From assembly GCF_038594945.1 (NCBI RefSeq), contig NZ_JBCFYD010000002.1, positions 1,054,001-1,118,000 on the forward strand: a stretch of DNA of 64,000 nucleotides, given 5' to 3'. Positions 35,985 to 43,706 of this stretch are shown here, piece after piece. Below the pieces are notes generated by a model. That model was not told where the DNA came from. It was given only the letters and a program-made list of their open reading frames with translations, and ran no database searches. Source of the stretch: Fodinibius sp. Rm-B-1B1-1 (GTDB lineage: Bacteria; Bacteroidota; Rhodothermia; Balneolales; Balneolaceae). The translations under genes were made by a program, and so were the position numbers. Positions within the stretch are counted from its first letter, which is position 1. Every line of letters begins with the position of its first letter.

Positions 35985-35998
35985 CAGGGAAATCCCTG
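35985..35998. promoter_or_regulatory. palindromic operator candidate upstream of hsp20
   Basis: CAGGGA-AA-TCCCTG is a palindrome with 6-bp arms about 35 bp before the hsp20 ATG, where a promoter is expected. It shares the AGGGA..TCCCT core with the sites at 38345-38363 and 39457-39475, although the spacing is one base different. It is a possible binding site for the adjacent NarL-type regulator. Confidence 0.5.
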
Positions 35999-36103
35999 AC
36001 ATCCAACATAAAATTTGTCGCTCTACATCAATGCAATAGCCTCCTTTTTATCTATGTAGGACATCAACAAAATCATAGATAGGATTTTATCTTACATCCG
36101 TAT

Positions 36104-36775
36104 TTACTTAATACTTGAATGCTCATTTTCAACCCATTTAACCGCATGAACCATAAGCTCGGTGGCATTCTCTAAATTTAGTTTTGTCTTTATCCGCGCT
36201 CTGTATGATTCAACGGTTTTAACTGAAAGATGCAGTTTTTCAGCAATTTCGCGTGTACTATTGCCTTTACCGGTAAGTTCAAACACTTCCAACTCCCGAT
36301 CGCTGAGTTTTTCAATGGGCGATTCCATCACCCTCTTTTGTCCCCGTGCCATTCCCATTAATAGCCGTTCACTGACCTCGTCACTTACATAAATACCACC
36401 ATTCAAGACCTTGCGAACAGCTTTAAGCAATACTTCTCCAGCTTCCAGCTTCATGACATACCCTTTAGCCCCTGCGCGTATCACCCGTTCGGCATACAGC
36501 GATTCATCATGACGAGAAACGACCAGGATTTTTTGATCTTCTTTTTGTGAAATTATGTGTTTTACTAATTCAAGTCCGTTCATCCCAGGAAGTGATACAT
36601 CAACAATTATCAGATCGGGAGCTAACTCATCCAAACGCTGAATCAGTTCTTCGGCGCGATCAAGTTGCGCAATAACTTCATAAGCAGGGTCTGAATCAAA
36701 TATTAGAGCTAACCCTTTACGCATAACGGGATGGTCATCAACTAAAACAATTTTCTTTTTAAAGTTATTAGACAT
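36104..36775 (-). CDS. NarL/FixJ-family response regulator
   Basis: This 223-residue two-component output protein has a receiver domain (D13, D14, phospho-acceptor D59 in IIVDVSLPGMNG, and the K in GYVMK) and a LuxR-type helix-turn-helix at about residues 150-215 (LSDRELEVFELTGKGNSTREIA, then LSVKTVESYRARIKTKL). It acts as a DNA-binding dimer. It follows the PAS kinase gene by 12 bp, so the two form a cognate pair. Nearby palindromes suggest it controls itself, hsp20 and the 254-residue protein. Confidence 0.95.
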   Translation of the reverse strand: MSNNFKKKIVLVDDHPVMRKGLALIFDSDPAYEVIAQLDRAEELIQRLDELAPDLIIVDVSLPGMNGLELVKHIISQKEDQKILVVSRHDESLYAERVIRAGAKGYVMKLEAGEVLLKAVRKVLNGGIYVSDEVSERLLMGMARGQKRVMESPIEKLSDRELEVFELTGKGNSTREIAEKLHLSVKTVESYRARIKTKLNLENATELMVHAVKWVENEHSSIK

Positions 36776-36787
36776 ATTCTTTTATTC

Positions 36788-38182
36788 TTAATTGTTAAAA
36801 GGAATACTACACACGACGTTTGTTTTCTGATCCCCGGTTTCAAATATCTCGAGCCGACCCGATAGCATATTTGCGCGATAACGCATAATATGAATGCCCA
36901 TCCCACTCTCCTTTTTTTCCTCTTGAGATTTGGCAAAACCAATTCCATTATCCTTTATCGATAACTGTAACGAACCATTTTTTTTATTTAATCCTATTTC
37001 AATATTGTTCGCCTTTCCATGTTTTACTGCATTACTTATAGACTCTTGAGCTATTCGGTATAAATGCATGCCCTGCATATCATTGTTTATATTAATATCT
37101 TCTTTCATATTCACCGAACAAGTAATATTAAATAATTTTTCAACCTGGCCTGCAAGCTGCTTCAAGGCGGCATTTAACCCTTCCTTTTTCATATCAACAT
37201 ACACTAAACCCCGAGCCAATACTTTTGCATACTCATCAGCTTCTTTAACCATATCTGATATTTCTTGTATCTCTTTATGTCCCGGTAAATCATTAGTCTC
37301 CAATTTCTGTGCCAAATTCTTACTAATGAGATAAATTCCTGTCAACATTTGTCCTAAACCATCGTGCAAATCCTGGCCAAGGCTTCGGCGTTCCTCTTCG
37401 GAAATGCGTAATATTTCTTTTTCTAACTGCCTTCGATCGCTAATATCATTTACAACCACAGTATAAATCTGGCTGCCCTCCCAATCGACTTCACTTACCG
37501 ATAACTCCATAGGAAAAACCGATCCATTTTTACGCTTCCCGCTTAACTCTCTGCGATATCCAACAACCTCATTCGACTGGTATTTGTCTAAATGATTAAT
37601 CGGATCTTTCCCGTGAGGTTCGGCCACAAGGTTTTTAATATTTATTCCTGTAGCCTCATCTTCGCTATATCCAAATATTCGGGATGCTGAGTAATTGAAA
37701 GACATTATTTCCCCATATTTGTCGATAGTGATAATACCATCCACCGTTGTTTCTAAAATAGCTTGTGCCTGAGCCTTACTCTCCTCCAACTCTTTTTCAA
37801 CTGCCTTTAGCGGCCCAATGTCATGAGCCGATGCAATAACCGCCTTCGGATTCCCCTGCTTGTCAAACAGTGGCTTCGCGTGTACATCAATCCAGATAAT
37901 CTCTCCATATTTGGTAATACTTTTCCATTGCCCCCTAACTTCTTCTCCCGAACGAAGCATTTCAAGATCATGATGGAACTGTTCCTCAGCTACAAAGGGA
38001 TAAATCTTGCTCAATGACTTATTTATCATCTCCATTCGGTCGTAGCCGAATATTTGCTCACATCCTCTGTTCCAGTATGTAACAATTCCATTCAGGTCTG
38101 TAGTAATTACACACTGACTTATGTGCTCTAAAACCTCACGAGAATCAGGCCTTTCCTGTTTTGGCATGTCCTTCACAATCAC
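36788..38182 (-). CDS. PAS-domain sensor histidine kinase, NarX/HisKA_3 type
   Basis: The 464-residue soluble kinase has no membrane helix or signal peptide. PAS domain 1 (about 14-125) and PAS domain 2 (about 135-255) are followed by a HisKA_3 dimerisation helix with H273 in SLGQDLHDGLGQ and an HATPase_c domain (ESISNAVKHGKANN as N-box, DNGIGF as G1). PAS1 ends DIGPLKAVEKELEE, a coiled-coil linker. The domain order resembles DevS/DosS-like and FixL-like kinases except that GAF domains are replaced by PAS; no haem His is evident to me. It is co-transcribed with the regulator downstream. Confidence 0.93.
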   Translation of the reverse strand: MIVKDMPKQERPDSREVLEHISQCVITTDLNGIVTYWNRGCEQIFGYDRMEMINKSLSKIYPFVAEEQFHHDLEMLRSGEEVRGQWKSITKYGEIIWIDVHAKPLFDKQGNPKAVIASAHDIGPLKAVEKELEESKAQAQAILETTVDGIITIDKYGEIMSFNYSASRIFGYSEDEATGINIKNLVAEPHGKDPINHLDKYQSNEVVGYRRELSGKRKNGSVFPMELSVSEVDWEGSQIYTVVVNDISDRRQLEKEILRISEEERRSLGQDLHDGLGQMLTGIYLISKNLAQKLETNDLPGHKEIQEISDMVKEADEYAKVLARGLVYVDMKKEGLNAALKQLAGQVEKLFNITCSVNMKEDININNDMQGMHLYRIAQESISNAVKHGKANNIEIGLNKKNGSLQLSIKDNGIGFAKSQEEKKESGMGIHIMRYRANMLSGRLEIFETGDQKTNVVCSIPFNN

Positions 38183-38344
38183 TCCCTTTTTTTAGATTAT
38201 ACTCCTAATTCATATAAAAGTCACTAAATGTGACCTACAATAGAAAAATTCTAATATAAAACACTCTGCGATATACCGGATATGTGATGGTTGACAATAG
38301 TGATCTTAAAATTGAAGAACTACCATTCATTATCTCCAACAAGA

Positions 38345-38363
38345 TGTAGGGAATTTCCTTACA
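38345..38363. promoter_or_regulatory. palindromic operator candidate upstream of the kinase gene
   Basis: TGTAGGGAATTTCCTTACA is a 19-bp palindrome with a single mismatched pair (TGTAGGGAA versus TGTAAGGAA). It lies about 165-180 bp before the kinase ATG, on the promoter side of a terminator, so autoregulation of the two-component operon is plausible. Confidence 0.55.
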
Positions 38364-38433
38364 CCACGATCAGCAGCTATGCATGTATTTTCCTGTCATC
38401 ATGGGGCATAAACTTCTCAACACCATTATATCT

Positions 38434-38474
38434 TCAAAAAAATAAAAGGGAGATGAGTATTACCTCATCTCCCC
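38434..38474 (-). terminator. intrinsic terminator upstream of the two-component operon
   Basis: GGGAGATGAG (38448-38457) pairs perfectly with CTCATCTCCC (38464-38473); on the minus strand a TTTTATTTTTTT tract follows. It ends the transcript of the 254-residue protein and isolates the kinase promoter. Confidence 0.85.
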
Positions 38475-38629
38475 ATGGCGCACCCGCTTCTATGCATCTC
38501 CCTAAAACTGATCATCAAACATCGACACTTCCAACATTCAGAATTCAAAAGCAGTACTCACCATAATGTTGTGTTTCCATATATTGTACAAGCCCATAGC
38601 AAGGATGTTTCTTTATCACCTTTGTAGGA

Positions 38630-39394
38630 TTATGCCCTATACTTGTTGTTTAGATTATCCAACCATCTATCGGCCCATTCTGAATCGATTTTCTGCATAT
38701 AATTTGATGTTATAATCTTCTCCATAATAGAATTTATCGTAGCATCCTCCTCCTTAATCCACCGTTCAATCATTCGTTGGGCTTTTTCGGGATTTCGTGA
38801 AGCAGCAACTTTCCAGCTTTCTATCAACTGTTCCTGTAAAATAAGATAATCACCACTCACAATAGGTTTATCAAAAAAGGTGGCTGTCACCCAATCCAAT
38901 AGCTCAATAGCTGATTCAGCCTGTGTCCTGCTTGATAATACTTTAGCATTACAGACGGCTCCTATACAAGCACACTGTTCCAGCGGAGTGCCATTTTTCC
39001 AGTCATCAGTATATAACAGAAGCTTATCAAACTTTTTCTTAGCGATGTATTGTAACGCTTTTACCACACCCTGTGAAATTTCTAACCGGGGATCATTTGC
39101 ACGCTGACGAAGCTGCATAAATAACCCATGATCGTAATATTTTGATAGGTATCTTCCATATCCCAATACTCCACAGTACGTCAAAAAAGACTCTGACGTA
39201 CCCGTCGGTCCTTCCAAATGATCAATACCAATAAATTTTTTAAAATCCAGTACCGTACCAACGAGCGCAAAAGTCTCGGCAAGCTCTGTATTGAATTTAT
39301 TTCCCGAAATAAAAGCATGTTCTTTTAAATATGCCGGCCATTCCTTGGGGGATATATTCATCAAAGCCTCTTCATAACTCTCTAATACTTTCAC
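38630..39394 (-). CDS. uncharacterised all-helical protein
   Basis: The 254-residue product has no signal peptide or membrane segment. It looks almost wholly alpha-helical, with repeated helix pairs (RLEISQGVVKALQYIAKKK, CACIGAVCNAK, LLDWVTATFFDK, KAQRMIERWIKE) suggestive of HEAT/DNA-alkylation-repeat-like folds. I do not recognise the family. It stands alone as a transcript, with a palindrome 63-81 bp upstream that matches the other sites of this block and a terminator downstream, so it is probably part of the same regulon. Confidence 0.7.
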   Translation of the reverse strand: MKVLESYEEALMNISPKEWPAYLKEHAFISGNKFNTELAETFALVGTVLDFKKFIGIDHLEGPTGTSESFLTYCGVLGYGRYLSKYYDHGLFMQLRQRANDPRLEISQGVVKALQYIAKKKFDKLLLYTDDWKNGTPLEQCACIGAVCNAKVLSSRTQAESAIELLDWVTATFFDKPIVSGDYLILQEQLIESWKVAASRNPEKAQRMIERWIKEEDATINSIMEKIITSNYMQKIDSEWADRWLDNLNNKYRA

Positions 39395-39456
39395 TGTTCC
39401 CTCACCTTAATTCCAATTGATTAGATTACACTTTACAAAATTCTAAAACACTGTGG

Positions 39457-39475
39457 TATAAGGGATTCCCTTACA
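39457..39475. promoter_or_regulatory. palindromic operator candidate upstream of the 254-residue protein gene
   Basis: TATAAGGGATTCCCTTACA is a 19-bp palindrome with one mismatched pair. It shares the centre and the TTACA arm with the site upstream of the kinase gene. It lies 63-81 bp before the ATG at 39394 and 150-168 bp before deoC on the other side. Confidence 0.55.
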
Positions 39476-39624
39476 TACGACCCCATGTATCCAAAACATG
39501 GACCCATAGAATTACCCGTATTATTTTGGGGGAATTCTAATCTATTCTTACCTTCAAAAGGATATTTATATGTTTCCTTAAACGGTAATATCCATCACGA
39601 AGCATAAATCAAGTACAACCTATT

Positions 39625-40524
39625 TTGAATATTTCAGATATAGCAAAAACAACCCCCATCGATGAAGTGGGCGTTGAGGAGCGGGTCGCCCGACTAAATT
39701 CAAGAAGCATTAAAAAGGAGTCTAAAGTTCAAGCGCTAACGATGGCATTATCGATGGTCGACCTGACAACTCTGGCTGGAATGGATACGCCTTGCAAAGT
39801 GATTCAACTGTGTCAAAAGGCCAAAAAGCCGCACGCCGCTATGCCGGATCTACCCACCGTTGCTGCGGTTTGCGTGTATCCAAATATGGTGAGTGTAGCT
39901 AAAAAAGCACTCCGCGGTACCGACATCAATATTGCCAGCGTAGCAACAGCTTTCCCAAGCGGAATGACGACCCTCGAAGCTAAACTTGAAGAAACAAAAA
40001 AGGTAGTTGAAGACGGCGCCGATGAGGTGGATATGGTTATTTCGCGCGGTGAGTTTCTTAAGGGCAATTACAGCTATGTGTATGATGAGATTTCTGCCGT
40101 TAAAGAAGCTTGTGGTGACGCGCATCTCAAAGTCATTTTAGAAACTGGTGAGCTGCAAACGTATGAAAATATCCGGAAGGCCAGCGACTTAGCTATGCAT
40201 GCCGGAGCTGACTTCATTAAAACATCCACCGGAAAAGTGAAACCTGCGGCCACCCAACCGGTGACACTCGTAATGTTGGAAGCCATCAGAGATTATTTTT
40301 ACGATACCGGACGGATGGTGGGCATGAAACCGGCGGGCGGCATCCGAAAAGCCAAACAGGCTATTCAATACCTGGTACTGGTCAAAGAAACCTTGGGAAC
40401 AGACTGGCTGACTCCCGAATATTTCCGTTTTGGAGCCAGCTCACTAACAAACGACCTGCTGATGCAAATCGTTAAACAAAAAACAGGTGTCTATCAAAGC
40501 GCCGATTATTTTTCAAATGACTAA
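39625..40524 (+). CDS. deoC: deoxyribose-phosphate aldolase
   Basis: DeoC splits 2-deoxyribose-5-phosphate into glyceraldehyde-3-phosphate and acetaldehyde. The class I aldolase signatures are present: D136 in DEVDMVIS, the Schiff-base K199 in DFIKTSTGK and K235 in GMKPAGGIR. The 299-residue length includes an N-terminal extension before VDLTTL that is common in the longer deoC clade. The predicted start is a TTG at 39625 with no obvious Shine-Dalgarno, so the exact start is uncertain. Two aldehyde dehydrogenase-family genes follow, fitting disposal of acetaldehyde. Confidence 0.93.
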   Translation: MNISDIAKTTPIDEVGVEERVARLNSRSIKKESKVQALTMALSMVDLTTLAGMDTPCKVIQLCQKAKKPHAAMPDLPTVAAVCVYPNMVSVAKKALRGTDINIASVATAFPSGMTTLEAKLEETKKVVEDGADEVDMVISRGEFLKGNYSYVYDEISAVKEACGDAHLKVILETGELQTYENIRKASDLAMHAGADFIKTSTGKVKPAATQPVTLVMLEAIRDYFYDTGRMVGMKPAGGIRKAKQAIQYLVLVKETLGTDWLTPEYFRFGASSLTNDLLMQIVKQKTGVYQSADYFSND

Positions 40525-40586
40525 CAGAAGCGATCCTACGTAACCGTCATTTGTACTAATTAGTTTGAAATAATACGTTCAAGAAT

Positions 40587-42113
40587 ATGTCTGAGAATAC
40601 AAAAACAGCTGATCAAGAAACGATAGAAGAAAAGCCTTATAAACCGTCATCCCCCAGTTCTAAATTAAATTTTGATGGGTTATGGGAGTATGATGATGCT
40701 CCCCAAAGTGCTGACTTTGCAGAATATAAAGATCAGTATGAGCTTTTTATTGACGGCGAATTTGTGGCTCCCGAAAAAGGACGCTATTTCGACTCCTTAA
40801 ATCCGGCCACGGAAGAAAAACTAACCTCTTTCGCTGAGGCAACACAACAAGATGTTGATAAAGCGGTAAAAGCAGCACGTAAAGCTTTTGATAAACGCTG
40901 GTCTACGTTACCCGCTAAAGAACGAGGTAAGTATATTTTCCGCATTGCCCGACTCATCCAGGAACGGGCCCGTGAGTTTTCCGTTCTCGAAAGTATGGAT
41001 GGAGGTAAACCTATTCGAGAGTCCCGCGATGTGGATATTCCCTTGGCAGCTGCGCATTTTTTCTATTATGCAGGTTGGGCCGACAAACTCGATTATGCTT
41101 TCCCCGGCAAAAGGGCTGAACCTTTAGGGGTGGCAGGACAGGTTATTCCCTGGAATTTCCCCTTATTGATGTTGGCCTGGAAAATAGCTCCCGCCCTGGC
41201 AACAGGAAATACGGTTGTACTGAAACCGGCTGAAACAACATCGCTGACTGCACTAAAATTTGCAGAACTTTGTCGGGATGCCGGCCTCCCTGATGGCGTA
41301 GTTAATATTGTTACCGGGGCTGGACAAACGGGCTCAGCTATTGTCAACCACGATGATATCGACAAAATTGCTTTTACCGGTTCTACTGAGGTTGGAAAAA
41401 TTATTAAAAAATCACTGGCAGGTACCGACAAACGCTATACGCTTGAATTAGGCGGAAAGGGACCTAACATTATTTTTGAGGATGCGCCTTTAGATCAGGC
41501 GGTCGAAGGTATTATCAATGCGATCTTCTTTAACCAGGGACATGTATGCTGCGCAGGATCAAGGCTATTTGTACAGGAAGGTGTTGCTGACAAGGTAATT
41601 CAAAAGCTTCGCGACCGCATGGATACGCTTATTGTGGGCGACCCGTTAGATAAAAACACAGATATCGGTGCCATCAACTCCGAGCAACAATATAATAAAG
41701 TTAATGAGTACCTGGAGGTTGGCGTAAATGAAGGCGCTGATATGTACCAAAGTAAGTGTAAAATTCCAGAGAAAGGATATTTTTGTCGCCCTACCCTCTT
41801 TACTAATGTAGCACAATCAAATCGGATTGTTCAGGAAGAGATTTTCGGACCAGTACTTACGATCCAGACCTTCCGAACAGCTGAGGAAGGTATCCAAAAA
41901 GCCAATAACACGCCCTATGGATTGGCCGGCGGGGTATGGACTGATAAAGGTTCCAAAATATTTAAAACCGGCAGCAAAATCCGCAATGGCGTGGTCTGGT
42001 CAAATACCTATAACAAATTTGATCCCACCTCACCATTTGGCGGCTATAAAGAAAGCGGCGAAGGTCGCGAAGGTGGGCTGCAGGGATTGTATCCTTATGT
42101 GAAATTGAAATAG
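40587..42113 (+). CDS. NAD-dependent aldehyde dehydrogenase (ALDH16-like first half)
   Basis: This full-length 508-residue ALDH has all catalytic residues: N190 in PWNFPL, E287 in LELGGKGPN and the nucleophile C321 in GHVCCAGSR, with the GSTEVG cofactor motif at about 265-270. It is probably an acetaldehyde or deoxyribose-derived aldehyde dehydrogenase, given that deoC lies 62 bp upstream. An N-terminal extension of about 45 residues precedes the ALDH fold. The next gene encodes a half ALDH; together they add up to about the 800 residues of fused ALDH16. Confidence 0.93.
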   Translation: MSENTKTADQETIEEKPYKPSSPSSKLNFDGLWEYDDAPQSADFAEYKDQYELFIDGEFVAPEKGRYFDSLNPATEEKLTSFAEATQQDVDKAVKAARKAFDKRWSTLPAKERGKYIFRIARLIQERAREFSVLESMDGGKPIRESRDVDIPLAAAHFFYYAGWADKLDYAFPGKRAEPLGVAGQVIPWNFPLLMLAWKIAPALATGNTVVLKPAETTSLTALKFAELCRDAGLPDGVVNIVTGAGQTGSAIVNHDDIDKIAFTGSTEVGKIIKKSLAGTDKRYTLELGGKGPNIIFEDAPLDQAVEGIINAIFFNQGHVCCAGSRLFVQEGVADKVIQKLRDRMDTLIVGDPLDKNTDIGAINSEQQYNKVNEYLEVGVNEGADMYQSKCKIPEKGYFCRPTLFTNVAQSNRIVQEEIFGPVLTIQTFRTAEEGIQKANNTPYGLAGGVWTDKGSKIFKTGSKIRNGVVWSNTYNKFDPTSPFGGYKESGEGREGGLQGLYPYVKLK

Positions 42114-42133
42114 AATTATAATTGAACACAAAT

Positions 42134-42200
42134 AACACGGATTAGACAGATAATCACAGATTAATCTGTGAAAATTCGTTAGATCAGCTAAATCCGTGTT
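42134..42200. repeat. nested palindromic element between the two ALDH genes
   Basis: The outer arms AACACGGATT (42134-42143) and AATCCGTGTT (42191-42200) are perfect inverted repeats. Inside lies the perfect palindrome CACAGATTAATCTGTG (42155-42170). The ACACGGATT/ATCTGTG word style is common in dispersed palindromic repeats of Bacteroidota genomes. It may be a REP-like element or a regulatory hairpin that lowers expression of the downstream gene. Confidence 0.6.
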
Positions 42201-42218
42201 CTATCCAAATTTATTGTT

Positions 42219-43088
42219 ATGTCTGACAGAATAGAAGTTTCGAAAACCTATAAAACATACGTGGGCGGTAATTTTCCACGCACCGAATCGGGACGATATT
42301 ACAAAGTCTACGACGGCGATGACAATATTTTGGCCAACGCCTGCCAATGCTCCCGAAAAGACGTTCGGGATGCTGTTGTAGCTGCACGCAAAGCACAGGC
42401 CGGGTGGAATGGTCGTACCGCTTACAACCGCGGACAAATTTTGTATCGCATTGCCGAGATGCTCGAAACCCGAAAGGCACAATTTATAGAAGAGCTCGAA
42501 ACCATTGGCTATAAAACCAAAAAAGCCAAAGAAGAAGTGATCGCCTCCATCGATCGCCTGATCTACTATGCAGGCTGGTCGGACAAATATCAGCAAGTAT
42601 TCGGTACGATAAATCCTGTTGCAAGCTCACACTTTAATTTTTCAATGCCCGAACCCACCGGTGTCGTCAATATCTGGGCGCCCGAAGATCGCCCCCTTTT
42701 AGGATTGGTTTCCGTGATGGCACCCGTCATTATTGGTGGCAATACTTGTATTATTCTGGCATCCGAAAAGTATCCATTGAGTGCAGTCAGTTTTGCAGAG
42801 GTTCTTAATTCATCAGACGTACCCGGCGGAGTGGTAAACATTCTTACGGGCCATCGTGATGAGCTCTTGGAACACATGACAACCCATAAAGATGTTAACG
42901 CTTTCTTTTATACAGATCCTGATATTGATCCAGAACAAAGGAAACAAATTGATGAAAATACAACTACAAATCTTAAAAGAGTTCGGTACAAACCGATAGA
43001 TGATTGGCTTTCTGATGAAGCCCAATCGCCCTATTTCATTACTGATTTCCAAGAAACAAAAACAACCTGGCACCCTGTCGGTTACTAA
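42219..43088 (+). CDS. truncated, catalytically dead ALDH-family protein (ALDH16 second half)
   Basis: The 289-residue product covers only the N-terminal coenzyme-binding part of an ALDH (matching about residues 50-260 of the upstream gene) and ends in an unrelated tail (DDWLSDEAQSPYF). The NFPL motif reads IWAPEDRPLLG, so the oxyanion Asn is gone, and the catalytic Cys/Glu domain is absent. It is not a frameshift relic: the frame is clean, the start follows the gap normally, and the tail is long. This fits the known non-catalytic second domain of ALDH16, here as a separate polypeptide. A structural or coenzyme-binding partner role is inferred. Confidence 0.8.
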   Translation: MSDRIEVSKTYKTYVGGNFPRTESGRYYKVYDGDDNILANACQCSRKDVRDAVVAARKAQAGWNGRTAYNRGQILYRIAEMLETRKAQFIEELETIGYKTKKAKEEVIASIDRLIYYAGWSDKYQQVFGTINPVASSHFNFSMPEPTGVVNIWAPEDRPLLGLVSVMAPVIIGGNTCIILASEKYPLSAVSFAEVLNSSDVPGGVVNILTGHRDELLEHMTTHKDVNAFFYTDPDIDPEQRKQIDENTTTNLKRVRYKPIDDWLSDEAQSPYFITDFQETKTTWHPVGY

Positions 43089-43102
43089 AAAAACTGTATA
43101 CC

Positions 43103-43699
43103 ATGTTTCGCACATTTTGGATCACAATTCTTTTAACGATTGCGGTGGGACTTTTGATAAGCTGTAAAAGCACCGAAGAAACTACCCAAGAGCAGGACAA
43201 ACCTATTGTAACAGAAGAAGAAACTTCAGACTCTGAAGCTATTGCCCTTTTGGATAATACCCGCAGTCAATTGAATCATGTTTATCTTACCCAAAAGCAG
43301 GATATTCCGGAAATATATTTGAAAGCAGATTCTTCGAAAGAGGAAATAAACAGAAACCCATATGACGGATTTCGTATTCAAATTTTATCGACCCGAAAGG
43401 TAGAGTATGCTGATTCTGTTGCCAACTCATTTCGTATGTGGGCTGATACAACTATTACTGGTTACTCGGCAGATGCATATGTCTCATTCCGTCAACCCTA
43501 TTACAAAGTTCATATCGGTGATTTCCAACAGCGTAATCAGGCTAACCAATTTTCGCGCCTAATCAAGCCTAAGTATCCCGATGCCTGGGTGGTACATGAT
43601 CGTATTGAACCTGCCAACGTCCCCGCTGATACGGCAACGTTTCAAATCAAAAAACCTGAGCCACTATCGGCAGATTCGCTAAACACCGAAGATAACTGA
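43103..43699 (+). CDS. SPOR-domain lipoprotein
   Basis: This 198-residue protein has a lipobox signal (LLISC, C20 or so) followed by an acidic low-complexity linker. A SPOR domain spans about residues 90-175 (YDGFRIQILSTRKVEYADSV, then YYKVHIGDFQQRNQANQF). SPOR domains bind denuded peptidoglycan at division sites, so a cell-wall or division role is likely. It begins 14 bp after the half ALDH gene and converges with the TPR lipoprotein gene (7 bp between stops). Confidence 0.87.
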   Translation: MFRTFWITILLTIAVGLLISCKSTEETTQEQDKPIVTEEETSDSEAIALLDNTRSQLNHVYLTQKQDIPEIYLKADSSKEEINRNPYDGFRIQILSTRKVEYADSVANSFRMWADTTITGYSADAYVSFRQPYYKVHIGDFQQRNQANQFSRLIKPKYPDAWVVHDRIEPANVPADTATFQIKKPEPLSADSLNTEDN

Positions 43700-43706
43700 G
43701 CAACTT

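Larger units (their letters stand above)
38183..38629. other. gene-free region: kinase promoter, palindrome and terminator
   Basis: This 447-bp region has no convincing ORF. It contains the upstream region of the kinase gene (38183-38430), the palindrome at 38345-38363, and the leftward terminator at 38434-38474. The 155 bp between that terminator and the stop of the 254-residue protein would be a long 3' UTR with no clear structure. Confidence 0.6.

Noticed and set aside
36079-36097. A fourth GGGA..TCCC-like palindrome downstream of the response regulator
   Set aside because: Only about half the positions match the consensus and the arms are not symmetrical.
38291-38566. 91-codon rightward ORF in the gap upstream of the kinase gene
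   Set aside because: It crosses a terminator hairpin and palindrome, has no ribosome-binding site and an unconvincing composition.
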